Notes: a model not told the origin generated them from the sequence alone. Counted from the first letter of the stretch, positions 1 through 12,943 are shown. The stretch: DNA of 64,000 nt from Saccopteryx bilineata (GCF_036850765.1 NC_089494.1:3866177-3930176), one strand, 5' to 3'. A program made the numbers and translations.

Positions 1-489
1 TTCCTCGTGTAGAAAGCCTTTGGTTTATTTTAGGACGCTCTCAATTTCTGTGTCATATGCCGACGGGTGTCGATATGTTGCTTCAGGCTGCAATTATTGC
101 GCCTTTGAGTTTTGTAAATCTGTATCCACCCCTTGATCAAATGAGGTCCGAGGACTTCGGCATCAAGCTTTATGCCCTTCTCTAGGATTCCCTCTCTTGC
201 TGTTTATAACGGATTGTTTTTGAAAGTAGCACACAAGACATGACTTTAAATTGCACGTGTCTGAACATTTTGCTAGCTGACACTCTTCCTCCTCTCGTTC
301 CCTACGCTGCCTGGACCCCTGAGTTCGGACAGGGAATGACTTCCTCCCTTAGACCAGGAAGGCGGAGCATGAACGGAGCCCGGAGGTCTGCACTCCGAGT
401 CCGTGTGGAGGAACGGGCGGCAGCCTGTCTGGATGGGAAAACCTTCCCCCTCCTTCCCAAAGCGATGTTCTTGCCCCTTGCCCCAGGAG

Positions 490-490
<1 letters not shown>

Positions 491-520
<30 letters not shown>
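491..520. repeat. (TG)n microsatellite
   Basis: About 14-15 uninterrupted TG units directly after a GGAGG tract. Confidence 0.95.
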
Positions 521-523
<3 letters not shown>

Positions 524-1471
524 TTTTCTATACAAATAAATACTGAAGACACAAAGGTGGAAAATGAGGCAGACATATCATTTTCTCAACAGAAGGGTAA
601 TGACCCAGAGTGGAAACAGTCACCTGTGTAGTCAGGGCTATATCCGTTTCTGTTAATGAAATCAGCGTGGGCTGGGGGTGGGGCAGGGCAGCTCCCGGAG
701 GATTCCTGCAGCGTGCGCAAAGGGGAACGCGTTCCCACCAAGACGGGAGCTGCTGTCTTGAGTGATAACTGCCTCTCCTGTCCCGCTACTGAGTGGAAAC
801 ACCGGCGAATGAGCCAGGCCGGCTCCCGCCCCGGGCCCCCAGAGGACCTGCCATGCGGTGCCGTGCACTCTCCTCTTCTCCCCCCCCACTCCGCCTCAGA
901 AACGGGGAACCCCTCAGTTTCCCGAGGAGGACCGCGGTAACCAAGTCCATGTGAGGCCAATTGCCTTTATTGAGTGTCAGCGGATTTACAGGCAGCGGGT
1001 GACACTCGCGGGGGCTTCTGTGCGGCCGCTTCCCTTAGAGCTCAGGGGGGATTTACGAGCCTGCTGACGTTAATAGAGGTGACAGGATGACTGGAAGGGG
1101 GGGGAGGTGCCGGCCGGAAACCCCTCCGTCCATCTATTTCTCCTACTTGATGAAACGCAGATCAATCTCTGTCCGGCGCAGTCTGAAGTGGTGGGACGCA
1201 CCGCAGCTCGGTGTCAGACCCGGGGCGGGGGGGGGGTGCATCATGTTGGTGGTTCTGCTTTCTAAATCACCGCCGACTCTGGAGCCGGCCGTTCTCACTT
1301 TTGTGCAAGAATTCTTGACAATATGCATAAAATTTTTTAATAGCCCCCCCCCCCAACTTTACCAAATGTTCCCTAGCTCGCACTTGCTCACGGAAAGTTA
1401 TAGAGCACGGGTGTTTTTCTCCTCAAGCTTCCTCAGTAAGAGAACGGAAAGGCAGGTGGTAGGTTGAATGC

Positions 1472-1686
1472 ATTTTTTTTAATGTTTCCATTGACTTGAG
1501 AGAGGGTGGGAAGGGAGAGAGAGAGAGAGAGAGAGAGAGAAGCAATAACTCGCTGCACTAAGTGGTGTCATCTAGCTGTGCTCTCGTTGCTTGCTTCTCG
1601 TCCTGCCCTGACCAGTGGTCACACCCAAACCAGAACATCTGGCGTGCCAGGCCCCCCCTTTCCCACAGAGCCACCCAACCAGGGCC
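1472..1686 (-). mobile_element. Old tRNA-derived SINE, reverse orientation
   Basis: Reads in reverse as a tRNA-like head (CCCTGACCAGTGGT ... CCAACCAGGG) and a GA-rich/T-rich tail (GA run at about 1516-1540). A 7-bp TGAATGC flanks it at 1465-1471 and 1687-1693. It is diverged from the younger SINEs in this window and resembles the general bat Ves pattern. Confidence 0.7.
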
Positions 1687-2552
1687 TGAATGCCTTTTTT
1701 AAGACAGTAATGTTAACCATTGAATGGATTCCGTGCACCATTACCGGGGCCCTCCCCCCACCAGCCTCTGTCACGTGGAAATCATAGAGCTTTTAGGGCC
1801 AAAAGGGACTTGGAGAGTCGGCTAACAGGCACACAACACTTACTTTCTCATAGCTGAGCGGGCCAGCCTCCTTCCCCCGCACCACGTGGCAGGGAGGGGA
1901 ACCAGCGGGTCCCCACGCGGCAGAGCGACTTTCCAATCACACTGCCAGTCAGTGTAAGTGCCCCAGGGTTCTTTATTTGCAAGAAAATGCTATTTCCATT
2001 ACACATCTGGCCTCCCTACCGCCTGGCCTCCCTAACACCTGGATATCGCCTCTGAGGCCTTATTTTAAGGTTTGATCGCTGGAACCCCAGCAGACAGAGT
2101 GCTTTCCATGGGCTCAGCTGTGCCGGGCCCCGGGCCCCGGGTGGGGTGCCAGCACAGCCGAGGCTGCCGGTGCGCTCAGAGCATGCCCTGCTTGGACCCG
2201 TCTCAGACTTGCTCAGGCCTGCCCACCGCGTCCCCTTCCCTTCTCTGTCTCCGTGGTAACCTCCCTGGGGTGCATGGCTTCCAAGTCCATCACACTGCTG
2301 ACAGTGTGCACGGGAGACAGCTCAGGCGCCACGTGTCCACACTGCGCTGGCACCCCATCCCTCCAGCTGCTCCTCAGACAGCCTCCCCTCCCGGGTGCGT
2401 GGGGGGACCCCCCCCCCCAGTCCCGTGGTGTGATCTCTGCCTCCTCTCAACCCAGACCCAGTGATGAGGCGCTCCGCCTTCAGACTCCCCCAGAGCCAGG
2501 CCCTGCTCAGGCCTCCTCTTCCCGGCCACCTGCGCCCAGCGCGGAGCCCGGC

Positions 2553-2640
2553 AGCCCTGGCCTGGACCCCTGCAGCCCTGGCCCAGACCCCGGGAGCCCT
2601 GGCCCGACCCTGGCAGCCCTGGCCCGGACCCCGGCAGCGT
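2553..2640. repeat. Degenerate ~21-bp tandem repeat
   Basis: About four imperfect units of the type GCAGCCCTGGCCCGGACCCC in tandem. Confidence 0.75.
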
Positions 2641-3741
2641 GCATGCTCGTCACCCTGCTCCTACCCTCTGCCCCCAAATCTGTTTTCAGGATGATGGCAG
2701 TGTGTTCACTGTCGCTGAGTGACAATATCACCAGCAAGTCGGTGGCCTCCGGCAGCACCCCCGATGACCACACAGTCTCTGTGGGCAGGGGTGCGGGCAC
2801 CGCTTAGCTGGGCTGTCGGCTCAGGGTCTCACAGGTGCAGCCAGGTGGCGGCCGGGGCTGGGTCTCATCGGCTTCCGCACTCCTGCGGCTGACGGTGCCC
2901 TTCAGGTCCTGTGCCCAGCCACACTGGGCCTCGGCTCCTTGCCGGCTGTTGCCAGAGGTCACCCCAGCCCCTTGCCAGGGGCCTCTCACGATGGCAGCTG
3001 GTTCCATCAAACCAGCCAGGGAGAGTCTGGGAGCAGGAGGACGTTGCAGCCGTATCACACACACTCAGGGAAGTGGCAGCCCTTTGTCCTGCTCTAATCT
3101 GTTGGTGACAGGCGTGTCCCAGGTCCTGCCCCCACTCAAGGAAGAGGGAGGAGGTAAATACAAGGTGGTGTGAACAGCAGCAGGCCGAGAACCCGGTCTC
3201 CTTAGAATCTGTGCACCACAGAGAGCAAGCGTCTTCCTTTACAAGCTCCAGGCAGGTCATGACCTGCCAGGAAGGTGAGTCTGGGCTCACTGTCCTGTGG
3301 CCAGGGACGGCCCTGGGCTCCCCGTGTTCAGATCAGCTGGCACACCACCCCTCGGAGAGCAGGGACACGCCCCTGCCCCCACGCCTCCTCCACAGGGAAT
3401 TCCAGCGCTTGGGAGACCCACCACCACAGCTGCACCCCCTGAACTGTCGCCTGTGGGAGTTTTGTTTTCCATCTCGGGGATCTGGGAGAAGGGGGGCTGG
3501 AGGCCTGTGCAGACCTCCCGGTTCAACTGAGATTTCAGACGGTGCTGTGGGACTTCCCAGTGCTACAAAGTTAGGCCACGGGTGTTTGTCCCCCGAAACG
3601 TAAATAGTGAAATGGTAGGAAAATTGGAGATTTTTATACATCAATAAAAACATTATGATCATTTGGGGTTGGTGCAGAAAAATCGTTCGATAAAAATCAG
3701 AAACCCACTTCTGATTTTAAAAACTCAAAAGCAGAAAGACG

Positions 3742-4073
3742 CCTGACCAGGCGGTGGCGCAGTGGATGGAGCGTCCGACTGGGATGCCGAGGACCCAGGT
3801 TCGAGACCCTGAGGTCGCCAGCTTAAGCGCGGGCTCATCTGGCTTGAGCAAAAGCTCACCAGCTTGGACCCCAGGTCGCTGGCTCGATACTCAGTCTGCT
3901 GTAGCCCCACGGTCAAGGCACATATGAGAGAGCAGTCAATGAACAGCTAAGGTGTCACAGTGAAAAACTAGTGATTGATGCTCCTCATCTCTCTCCGTTC
4001 CTGTCTGTCTGTTTCTATCTATCCCTCTCTCTGATTCTCTCTCTGTCTCTGAAAACAAACAAACAAAAAATCC
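3742..4073 (+). mobile_element. Bat tRNA-type SINE (CTGACCAGG family)
   Basis: Head with GCGGTGGCGCAGTGGAT and GGTTCGAGACCC (A- and B-box-like pol III promoter), a body with ATATGAGAGAGCAGTCAATG, and a CT-rich then A-rich tail. A 10-bp duplication CAGAAAGACG lies at 3732-3741 and 4074-4083, so the insertion ends are exact. Confidence 0.9.
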
Positions 4074-4129
4074 CAGAAAGACGAGGGTTGATTCTTGGCA
4101 TGATAAACAGTGCGGGTGCCCTGGCTACC

Positions 4130-4215
4130 GCCTGTCCCAGGGCCCACAGCACTGTGCCGCACCGTAGACGCTTAGTAATACGTGTATTTTAAATGAGTCG
4201 ATTAATGAATGAAAC
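4130..4215 (+). mobile_element. Possible MIR/L2 3' end
   Basis: The pattern GCCGCACCGTAGACGCTTAGTA followed by an AT-rich end and GATTAATGAATGAA resembles, with many changes, the conserved end of MIR/L2 elements. Weak; judged by eye only. Confidence 0.45.
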
Positions 4216-4239
4216 GTTGAGAATTTTTTAAAAACCAAA

Positions 4240-4740
4240 GGGAGCTATGCACATAGCGCGGAAACACAATGATCCTTCCGGTGAAAGATAAGAGCTCTGT
4301 GAATGGCCTCCGCCCCTCGTAACAAGCAGTGCCCTCGTAATATAAATTACTGCTCGTATAATGACACGGAAGCTAATGAGAGGAAGAAATATTTTAAAGA
4401 GAGTGGCAATACCTATTTTTTAAAATCGATGATAAAAATTAACACGAAAGAGAAAAATATATGAAAACGTCCGAGGTCGATAAATAAATGTGAGAAGGGG
4501 TAAATGGAAGGCCACGCTCGAATACACAGCGGGAGGACCGGCCGCGTTTCCTGGCGGAGCGCCGAGATGATCCCTCCGCTCGAGGTAATTTATGGAGAGA
4601 ACGCAATTTCAATTAAAGCCGCAGCAGGATTAGTTATTGAACTTGAAAACATAATTATTAAAGTGGCCGGGATTCAAGTAAGAACACTAAGGGAGGACAA
4701 ATGGCACCCGTATTTTCAAGTATATTAAAAAGAGAAATAA
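4240..4740. promoter_or_regulatory. AT-rich candidate conserved noncoding element
   Basis: A block of ~500 bp that contrasts with the GC-rich surroundings, has no interspersed-repeat signature and is dense in homeodomain-type cores (GTAATTTATGG, CAATTAAAG, TAATTATTAAAG). An open + strand frame crosses it but has no gene-like features. Human IQCA1 is near GBX2 and ASB18, so a distal developmental enhancer is a reasonable idea, but conservation could not be tested here. Confidence 0.4.
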
Positions 4741-5910
4741 GGTCCACGCGTGACGCCGATACGCGGGCGCAAACACGGATCAGGGAGACGAAGCGGAGAG
4801 CCCCGGAGCCAGCGAAGGGAGACGGGCGCGCAGGGCGTGCCATGCATTAAGCGCAGAGGTGATAGGGAGGGCGAAAGGGTAGCCGCAGTCGCTAGGTTGC
4901 TTCATTGTTACAGTCAAGGAGCAGCAGGAAGCAAGGGAGGCTACTATTCCCCTAGGGAGAGGTCAGAATGCTCCAGCTACAGAAAACAAGGACACTGGAC
5001 TAATTCTGCTGTGAAAAAATTACGAGGTTCACGTAATACTCAAACCCTAAAACGAGAAGACAGAAAAGGAAGTGGGGGTGCCCAGGAGAAGCCGGGAAAA
5101 ATGTCAGACTCCTGGAGCCACCAGCCTGGACGCCTGGACACCTGGCCCGCGCCGTCAGCTGGGAGATGACTTGTCTGGCAGGGAGGGGACCTGGGGGCTC
5201 CTTGGCTTCTGTCTTTCGTAAATATTCCAGAAGAAATCTGGACTTCGTGGTAGAGGAGGGCCAGTTGTTTTTACAAAATATCAAGCAGTGTCTAAAGTTT
5301 TCTGGATGATATCATCCATAATCAGTGTTTCTATTCAATTTTTTTTTTCTAAATACTTTTTTTGGGAGGAGTGGATTTAATGAATAACTCAAAGTATATC
5401 TTTTGGGAATTATACTTAATTTAATACAAATTCAATAATGTTGCAAAAATTCGGATTCTTGCTGTAAAGCCCCGCCACCCCCACCAGGCGTGCCAGCGTC
5501 GGCGTGTGGGTGACCACGTGCTGACCAAGCGCTCAGAGCATGGGATGAGCCGGCCACCTCACTGCTTTCCCCACCTGGCCCTCCAGCTTTGTGTTCTCAG
5601 GTGGTTTTCACGCCCCTGGTCAGTCCTGTTCTGTCCTGTTCTGTAGATCTGGGTGACATCAGAGAGGCTTCACGCCCCCGCTCAGGGTAGCTCCATTCTC
5701 TGCACCACCTGTCCGGGTCACTGGCCCCCACGCCCATCTGTCCGGGAGCCTGTCGCAGGGCTGTGTGCTGGGGGGACAGGGAATGACACACTAGCTGGCA
5801 CAGGCAGCCTGTTAACTTTGTGAATCAGCACAGTGATGGATCAAAAATCACCAAAAGGCTTTGGAATTAAGATTGAGAGTATAGTGGAGGAAAAGCTGTG
5901 ATTTAAATAC

Positions 5911-6148
5911 CATGTTTCCCCTAAAATAAGACAGTGTCTTATATTAACTTTCGCTCCTAAAGACGTGCTAGGTCTTTTCAGGAAATGTCTAATTTTTCCA
6001 TGAACAAGAATTCACATGTATTGTTGAACATAAAAATCAACACTTATTAATATACTGTAGTCATGTCATCACAAACATCGGCATAACCTGCCAAAGTCTG
6101 AATTCCATCAAGAATTTCTTGTGACTCTATTTCCATGTACAACAATCT
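5911..6148. mobile_element. MITE-like DNA element, one-ended copy
   Basis: Begins CATGTTTCCCCTAAAATAAG and has the same first ~50 bp as the neighbouring element at 6150-6288, then a longer AT-rich interior. Its far terminus was not found, so it is either truncated or merged with its neighbour. Confidence 0.6.
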
Positions 6149-6149
6149 A

Positions 6150-6288
6150 CCCTGTTTCCCCCAAAATAATAGTGTCTTATATTAATTTTTGCTCCCAAAA
6201 ACACACTAGGTCTTATTTTTAGGGGAGGCCTTATATTTCTAAGTTTGAAAAAAAAAATGTCCTTAGATCTTATTTTGGGGAAAATGGG
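6150..6288. mobile_element. MITE with terminal inverted repeats (CCCCAAAATAAGA type)
   Basis: Starts CCTGTTTCCCCCAAAATAAT and ends AGATCTTATTTTGGGGAAAA, so the ends are inverted repeats of about 20 bp. The superfamily is not certain. It sits directly behind a second copy of its own left half. Confidence 0.65.
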
Positions 6289-8934
6289 GGGGGGGGTAAT
6301 TATAGGCACAAAGGCACCGTAGTTCACACTGTGTGTGGCCTGGTGAGTAGGAAAGAGCCTTGCGCGGATGGAGGAACTTTCCAGGCTGCAGAGAGAAGCG
6401 GAAGTCACGGGCCATCCCCTCCTCCGCATCCCACGTGCGCGCGCCTCGGCCAGACCCAGGGCTGCGTGCGGGGCGAGAGGGAACCTAGTTTATTCGGTAC
6501 TTTTTACCAGGTAGTCCCGGCGGGAAGAGCGCTCTGATATGATGGCGTGGAGCCAGGCCTCGAAGCACGTGAAGGGAACTCGCTGGAGTGTTTTTATCTC
6601 CGAGGGTGCGCCCCTGAGGAGGGATAGCCTTGTGTCCCGCTGCGTGAGGAGCGCCTGGAAGGACCCGTGCACACAGGAGGCCGTGGGGACAGGGCCCAGG
6701 CTCAGGGGACAGTGCGAGGAGGCCGCGGGGGGGGGGGGACCCCAGGCTCAGGGGACATGCGAGGAGGCCGCAGGGGGCGGAGGAGCCAGGCGGTGCAGAC
6801 CCGGACACCTCCCGGAGTGAAAGGCGGGTGCTGTTATGAACTGCACGTGGGCGGGGGCGGGGTTAGCGGCCACCTGGGCACTGGTCTCCTTTTGAAGCAT
6901 AGTATCGTTGAACCTCGAGCAGAGGACTGGCACGATCTAAAAGGACCGCCCTGGCTGGTGTGTGGAGGGGGCGGGGTGGAAGGGGGACAGCACAGGGACC
7001 CGTTCATCGCGGACACGCAGCCACGAGCCTGTGGTGTCCGGGCCAGGAGGCCATGAGAGGTGGTCAGATTCTAGATGTATTCGGGAAGTGGGAGCGACCA
7101 GGCCGCTCAGGGTCGAGCACAGGTATGAAACAGGGAAGTCAAGGGCTTCCCATTTTCTGAAACGGAGACAGTGCAAGACAAGGAGGAGGTTTGGGCGCGG
7201 AGGTGAGAACAGGGCCGGAGTCGGGACATTGAAGTCGGAGGCCCTTCCTGCCCTTCCGGAAGGACACGCTGGGCAGGCAGCTGAGCGTCTGAGTCCGCAG
7301 TTGAGGGGAGAGGCCAGCGCAGGCGACACCACATCGGGGAGGTGAAGCAAGCTGGTCGCATTTAAGACCTTGAAGCCGGAGATCATGAGGGGGCGAACAG
7401 GGGAGAGAACAAGCCAGGGACCGAGCTCTGGACCCCCCGGCACTTACAGGTGGGGAGAAAAGGAGGCTCCAGTGGAGACGGCCCAGCGGGTGGCCCCTGG
7501 GGTGAGGAGAACGAGAGGGACCCCAGAGAGCAGGTCGGTTGGGGAAGAAGGGAAGCCCAGGAGCTCAGTACTGCTCACAGGTCACGTTGTGGTGTGAACT
7601 TGTCTCCAAGACAGAGAGGGCGGAGCCTGGAGGGACCGGATGGCAAGGGACAGCCAGGGACGGCCAAGTCTGGAAGCCAAGAGGGAGAGGTCACCTGAGC
7701 AGTCCTCACCCTGCCCCGGCAGTACCTGCGCTGAGCCTGTTACCTTGGCAATGACCCCCATCTCCAAATAAGGTCGCATTCTGAGGTCCTGGAGGTGGAG
7801 GCTTCAAATCTGAGGGCAGAATTCAGCTGGGACCAGCTTGTGAGAACTGTTTCCGTGGAGACGGTGAATGGGAAGGGCTCTGGGCGGGGAGGGAGAGCGG
7901 ACAGATACAATGTAGTCAGAGGAGGAGGAGGATAAGCTCATGGAGGGGAGACCTGAGCTCCTCCGGACTCACTCACGGGGCAGCAGCCGTCTCAGGGAGA
8001 AAGGCCCTGAGGAGTGAGGCGAGGAGGCAGGGAGCCACCACATGCAAAGCCAGGCTGGCCTGAGTCATGGGGGCGCGGTGCCTTCTCCCAATGACAACCA
8101 GGAAGCCAGGCCGGTCCAGGACAGCCCGGCTGTCCCCATCAGGATGGCAGCTTCCTCTTGCCTCCACCCGGGTCATATCCACGGGAGAGCCCCAGGATGT
8201 GGGGAGGTGGGGTGGGGGGTGGGGGTCCTTCCAGGCAGAGAGCCCTCCTCCTTGTCATTTCTGCTGCTTAAAGAATGTCAGTGTTCACAGTGTGCCAGTT
8301 CTGAGCACAGATGTGGGTCTTCCGGGCGGAGAGCCTAGACGGGCACCACGGGTGTGCCCAGTCACCGCGGGTGGCGAGGGGTCACCCTGTCGGTGTCCCT
8401 GCAGAAGAGAAAGGACAGCCTCTGGCCCTCAGTGACCCCGGGGCTTTGGTGAGGCAGACAGGAATGACGTGCCTGGGGGGGGGGGGGGGGGAGAGGGGAG
8501 GGACGGAGGGACGGGAGTCCAGCCGAAACCAGACATTTTGTTTCTACTTTTCATCTTTCCTGACACATCATTTGAAGTCTTCTGTCTCCCCTGAAAGTCC
8601 CCGGACGGGCGGTCATCTGCAGCGAAGCTGTCAGCCCCCAGCCATATATGTCAGAAGCACCGTGGGAGCCAGAATAATATTTCTGTTCATTCCTCTCCGA
8701 GTCTGAGCGCCTCTCGCCCCCGGAGATCTCACACCTCCTCGGTGTGCTGAGTCCAGAGCCCTAAAACACTCGTCACCTTGCAGCTTCCTTACGATGAGCA
8801 GGGACGCATCCATCGTGCCTTCGCCCTGAGCGCCCTGACTGCAGAGGAGGGTGGGTGGGTGGGCGGGCAGGTTCCACCTCTCTGCAGTAGCACACGCTGA
8901 AAATGTGGGGTGACAGCCAGCAGCCGAGGAAATA

Positions 8935-9015
8935 TACTGCTCACAAACATTAGGGGATATTTCAAAATGAATATGAAGCGATAAAATATCCCCTAAGTTT
9001 TCTGAGCAGCGTATA
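8935..9015. mobile_element. ~80-bp mariner-type MITE (hairpin)
   Basis: The left arm TACTGCTCACAAACATTAGG then GGATATTT is mirrored by AAATATCC CCTAAG ... GAGCAGCGTA on the right, with a ~20-bp centre. TA borders and very short size fit a Tc1/mariner MITE. Confidence 0.75.
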
Positions 9016-9185
9016 ATGTAGAATTCAAGAACTGTTTTCTCTTAGCGTGTCCTAACTGACCAAGTCACAGGGACAGAGGCCATGCAGTGCAAAGCCAGAG
9101 TGTCCTGCGCCCTCGGAGTGTCGTGGAGCAGGAAGTGACCTTGTCACAGGGGGACCGAGTGGAGTGGCATGGGCACGAGAAAGTG

Positions 9186-9208
9186 CGTGTGTGTGTGTGT
9201 GTGTGTGT
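9186..9208. repeat. (TG)n microsatellite
   Basis: About 11 TG units. Confidence 0.9.
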
Positions 9209-10142
9209 CTGTGTTTTTGTGTGCCCACGCACCAGATAAAGAGCTATCAGGTTACACTGTCATTTTCTGGATGCAAATTTTTAAATTTAATCTTTTAAAT
9301 GTGTGCCCTACAACCTTTTTTGCATGCTGATAGGGTAAGAGGAATTCAGTGTTCCATAACTAATTGTTTAAATTATTGTGACTAAGAACAACTAAATATC
9401 TTCCCTTATTAAAAATATTTTTAGTATTATTTTTGCAAAAAAACACTATGAGAAATGCACATTACTAAATCTTACTGTGATAAATTATGTGTGACCTGAC
9501 TAAGAATTCTACCGTAAACCACGAGATGTGTAAATCATCTTAGTTTTTAGTTTATATACATTGCTAAGTTTGCTAGGAGTCCTCCAAACCATGCCTGCTT
9601 TAAAAGGCGGAGATGGAATTATGCAGTGGTGTGGCTTGTGCTGAGGGTCACTGAGGGGACGAGTGACCGGGTGTGAAGAAGAGAACGTGCTCTCACGTCA
9701 GTCCCTGTGACTCAGTTCTCATCCGAGACCTGGCGGGGCCACGTGATGCACAGATCAGGGCGACACATGGCCGGGCAATGAACAGGGTCTGAGGTGTGAC
9801 CCTCGCGGACAAGCAGCGTCTGCGGCCACATGGATGCATGGGTCAGTGTTGTGCAGTGTGAGCTGCCCGGGGGCGAGGTCAACATCCTTCAGTGCTCGGA
9901 CCACTGTCTCCCCTCCCTCACTGCACCCAGAATCGAGTTGGGACTAAACAGATGTTGGTTGATTGACTCTGTGAATAAATGCGTGGATAGATGGATGAAT
10001 GAAAAAATGGGAGGATGGGTGGATAAGTGTGTGGGGTCACCAAAGTAGCTGCGATGGCGGCGGCTCCATAGACAGAATGTCACACACAGTGTGTGACCGC
10101 CCGTCATCTCTCTGTTGGTGCATTTGTCCACAGACCCCCCCC

Positions 10143-10163
10143 CCACACACACACACACACACG
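10143..10163. repeat. (CA)n microsatellite
   Basis: About 10 CA units following a C run. Confidence 0.9.
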
Positions 10164-10503
10164 CGCTGCACTGTGTCTGTTTCCCTTCAGAGTGACTCGG
10201 AAGACCTGTGTCACGTTCCCACGAAGTGAGCCCAGTAGGAAAGAGGCAGGAGAGCTGAGCTGTTTCATCTAGATGATCACATAAGCGTCTCAAATGTTTG
10301 AAGAGCAATCGTGGAGAAGAGAAAGAGAGTCAAATTCTGTTTGTCCCCAGAAGGTGACACAGGAATCCAGGAGTCAGGCGGCCATTGGTCCCATGTTGGA
10401 AGGGACTTCATGACAGTGGGGGGTTCTGGATATGGAGGGGCTGCCTGGGGAGGGGGCTGACCGTCATGGGGCCATCTGAGCAGTGGCTCAGGGAGAGGTG
10501 CCT

Positions 10504-10690
10504 AGAGCGGAGGTTCTCAAAGTGTGTCCGTGACCTCGGGTCTCCAAGACCCTCTAGGGATCATCTCTCCCCCTGTGACTACTGAGACATGATTTGCCAG
10601 GTGTCCCGACATTTGCACCAAAACGCAGTGCTGGGGGGAGCAGCAGAGAGCAAGGCGGACACCCCCGCTCAGGGTCGGCTCGGTCCTCAC
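10504..10690 (+). mobile_element. Probable ancient hAT-type MER fragment
   Basis: GAGGTTCTCAAAGTGTGTCC, GGTCTCCAAGACCCTCTAGG and a later GACATTTGCACCAAAA resemble an old mammalian hAT nonautonomous element. Strongly diverged, by eye only. Confidence 0.45.
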
Positions 10691-10791
10691 TACCGTACTC
10701 CTGCCGTCGAAAAGGGTTCATTTAGTAATATCGTTAAGGACACAGTAAGAGATAATGAATTTATTAAGACTTGACCCTTGAAGACAGAGCT

Positions 10792-11164
10792 GCTTTTTTT
10801 TTTTTTTGTATTTTTCTGAAGCTGGAAACGGGGAGGCAGTCAGACAAACTCCAACATGCGCCCGACCGGGATCCACCCGGCACGACCACCAGGGGGCGAT
10901 GCTTTGCCCATCTGGGGTGTTGCTCTGTTGCAACCAGAGCCATTCTAGCGCCTGAGGCAGAGGCCACAGAGCCATCCTCAGCGCCCGGGCCAACTTTGCT
11001 CCAATGGAGCCTCAGCTGCAGGAGGGGAAGAGACAGAGAGGAAGGAGAGGGGGAGGGGTGGAGAAGCAGATGGGCGCTTCTCCTGTGTGCCCTGGCTGGG
11101 AATCGAACCCGGGACTTCTGCACACCAGGCCGACGCTCTACCACTGAGCCAAGCGGCCAGGGCA
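10792..11164 (-). mobile_element. Bat long tRNA SINE, reverse orientation, full length
   Basis: Reads in reverse from a tRNA-like head (near CCACTGAGCCAAGCGGCCAG) through a body containing the reverse of CTCCATTGGAGCAAAG to a poly(A) seen here as 14 T. The perfect duplication AAGACAGAGCT lies at 10781-10791 and 11165-11175. Confidence 0.93.
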
Positions 11165-12943
11165 AAGACAGAGCTTCTTAACATCCTGAGAGACAGAATC
11201 AGGAGCACCCAGAAACGCCTCTGCTCCACGCCCCCCGAGTATGGCCGCCGTCGTGAGAAAGAGATCCTGGAAGGGCGTCTAGTTTCAAGCTGAACTGGCC
11301 ACTTTTTACAGATTGCCACTTTTATTTGAAAAAAATAATAATAACAATGGACAAACTCTGGTTATTCAGAGCTGGTTTTGGGGGAGACATTTTTCTCAAA
11401 AATGAACCAAATGACCCTGGAGGAAAACCGCCAAGGGTCTTGGTGGCCAGCGGTGAAATCCGAGCTTCCTAGCGACCAGGACCGTGTTGGGAGCCCGGCA
11501 GCACCTCGGGGAGCAGGAGAGCTTCCCGTCACGTAGCCTTCTGGTGGGAAGGTCAGGGCAGTCGCTCACGAACGTGATCCTGACGTGAGGAATTGTGGCG
11601 ACGTTGGGACAGTCCCCACCCTTCAGGGAGCCAGGGGACCAGTGCCTGGTGTCACGCAGTTCTGCGCGGGCAGGAGACCTAGACAGCGTGCGGGACCGTC
11701 CGAGGGCCTGCGTGGGACGGAGGAGAAGGTCACTGACGCGGCTCCAGACCCCACCTCCCAGCCAGCCTTCCGGAAGCCGCCACCCGCCGGGCTGTGGCGT
11801 AGCATCAAAGCAGAACGTCCTCTGTTATCCAGACGTCTGCTAGAATTGTCCCCCCTTTTCCGATGACGCATCCGTGCGAGGCCAGATTTCCTTCCTAAGC
11901 TTCGACCCAGGCAGCACACGGCACCAGGTTCGACCTAGAGGCGGAGACAACTGTCCAGCTGACTGACTTCAAGGATGCAAAACACTAATGTTCTTCTCAC
12001 TGATTTCTTTTTTGATTGGGGAGAAGATAGGGTTATTCATTAAAAATGAGATATATGTTCCTGTAGAAAGGGTGTATTACTATTGTCATTTTTAAACGGA
12101 TGAAAACAAATGCATAGTTTAGAAATGTCTCCGTGTGAGTATCTAATTCAGTAAATAGCAATAAAGAGAACATTTTCAGAAAGCTTTCTGGGATGCCGAA
12201 AAATTGTTTAAGAGTTGTCGAGGGTTCCTAAGGCCGAAAGCTTGAGGGGCCGGTGGGGCCATTTCAGTCACGGCTGTCTCCTCAGACCCTCGGGTCTGTG
12301 CGTCCCTGCAGGAAGGGAACGAACTTGGCCACGTTCTCTCTCGGTATGTGGGCTGACCAGAGCACTGGGCACAGCCAGCCCCTTTCAGAAACACCGACCG
12401 CTTCTGTCCGCCTGAAATTCCTCAACATGAAATTACAAAGCCCGCTTTTTAAACTGTAGAAATTATTTACGGTTCCAGCAAACATAAATTACTACTTGCA
12501 ACCCATAAAACGTAGGCCCTTAAGCTTCGCTGACACCCGAGGAGGGCGGGTATATTTCATGCACTATTGCTCCAGTTGTGGCTCCAACACCTCCTTCCTT
12601 CTGCTTAGCCTCAAACTCCTGTGTTTATCCTCAGCTTTAACAGGAAGAAATGATTTGTGCTTCTATTCTTGTTCTTAACTCGAGCACAGAGGACCTCGAT
12701 AATTTAAAGGGGGGGGGAGAGGACAAAGCGTACAATCTGTTTTAAAGAGGGTGAGTGCCACCAATGCCTGTGGGGGGGGGGGGACGTTGGCTCCTACAGG
12801 TGGCCAGCCTCTCCCCCCGAGAGACCTCGTGTCTGGCCCGAAGCGAGTGGGGGGCCCCACTCGAATAACCGCCACTCACTTAAATGGACATAAGCAGAGC
12901 CGCCCGAGGAGAGAGATAATGGAGAGGACTGTGATCATTTCTA

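Noticed and set aside
3665..3700. GGTTGGTGCAGAAA as a mariner (MADE1-like) end
   Set aside because: Only one arm of about 14 bp is visible; no partner arm or TA duplication was found.
4504..4728. A 74-codon frame in the AT-rich block
   Set aside because: No similarity that I recognise, no splice sites, and the composition fits a noncoding element better.
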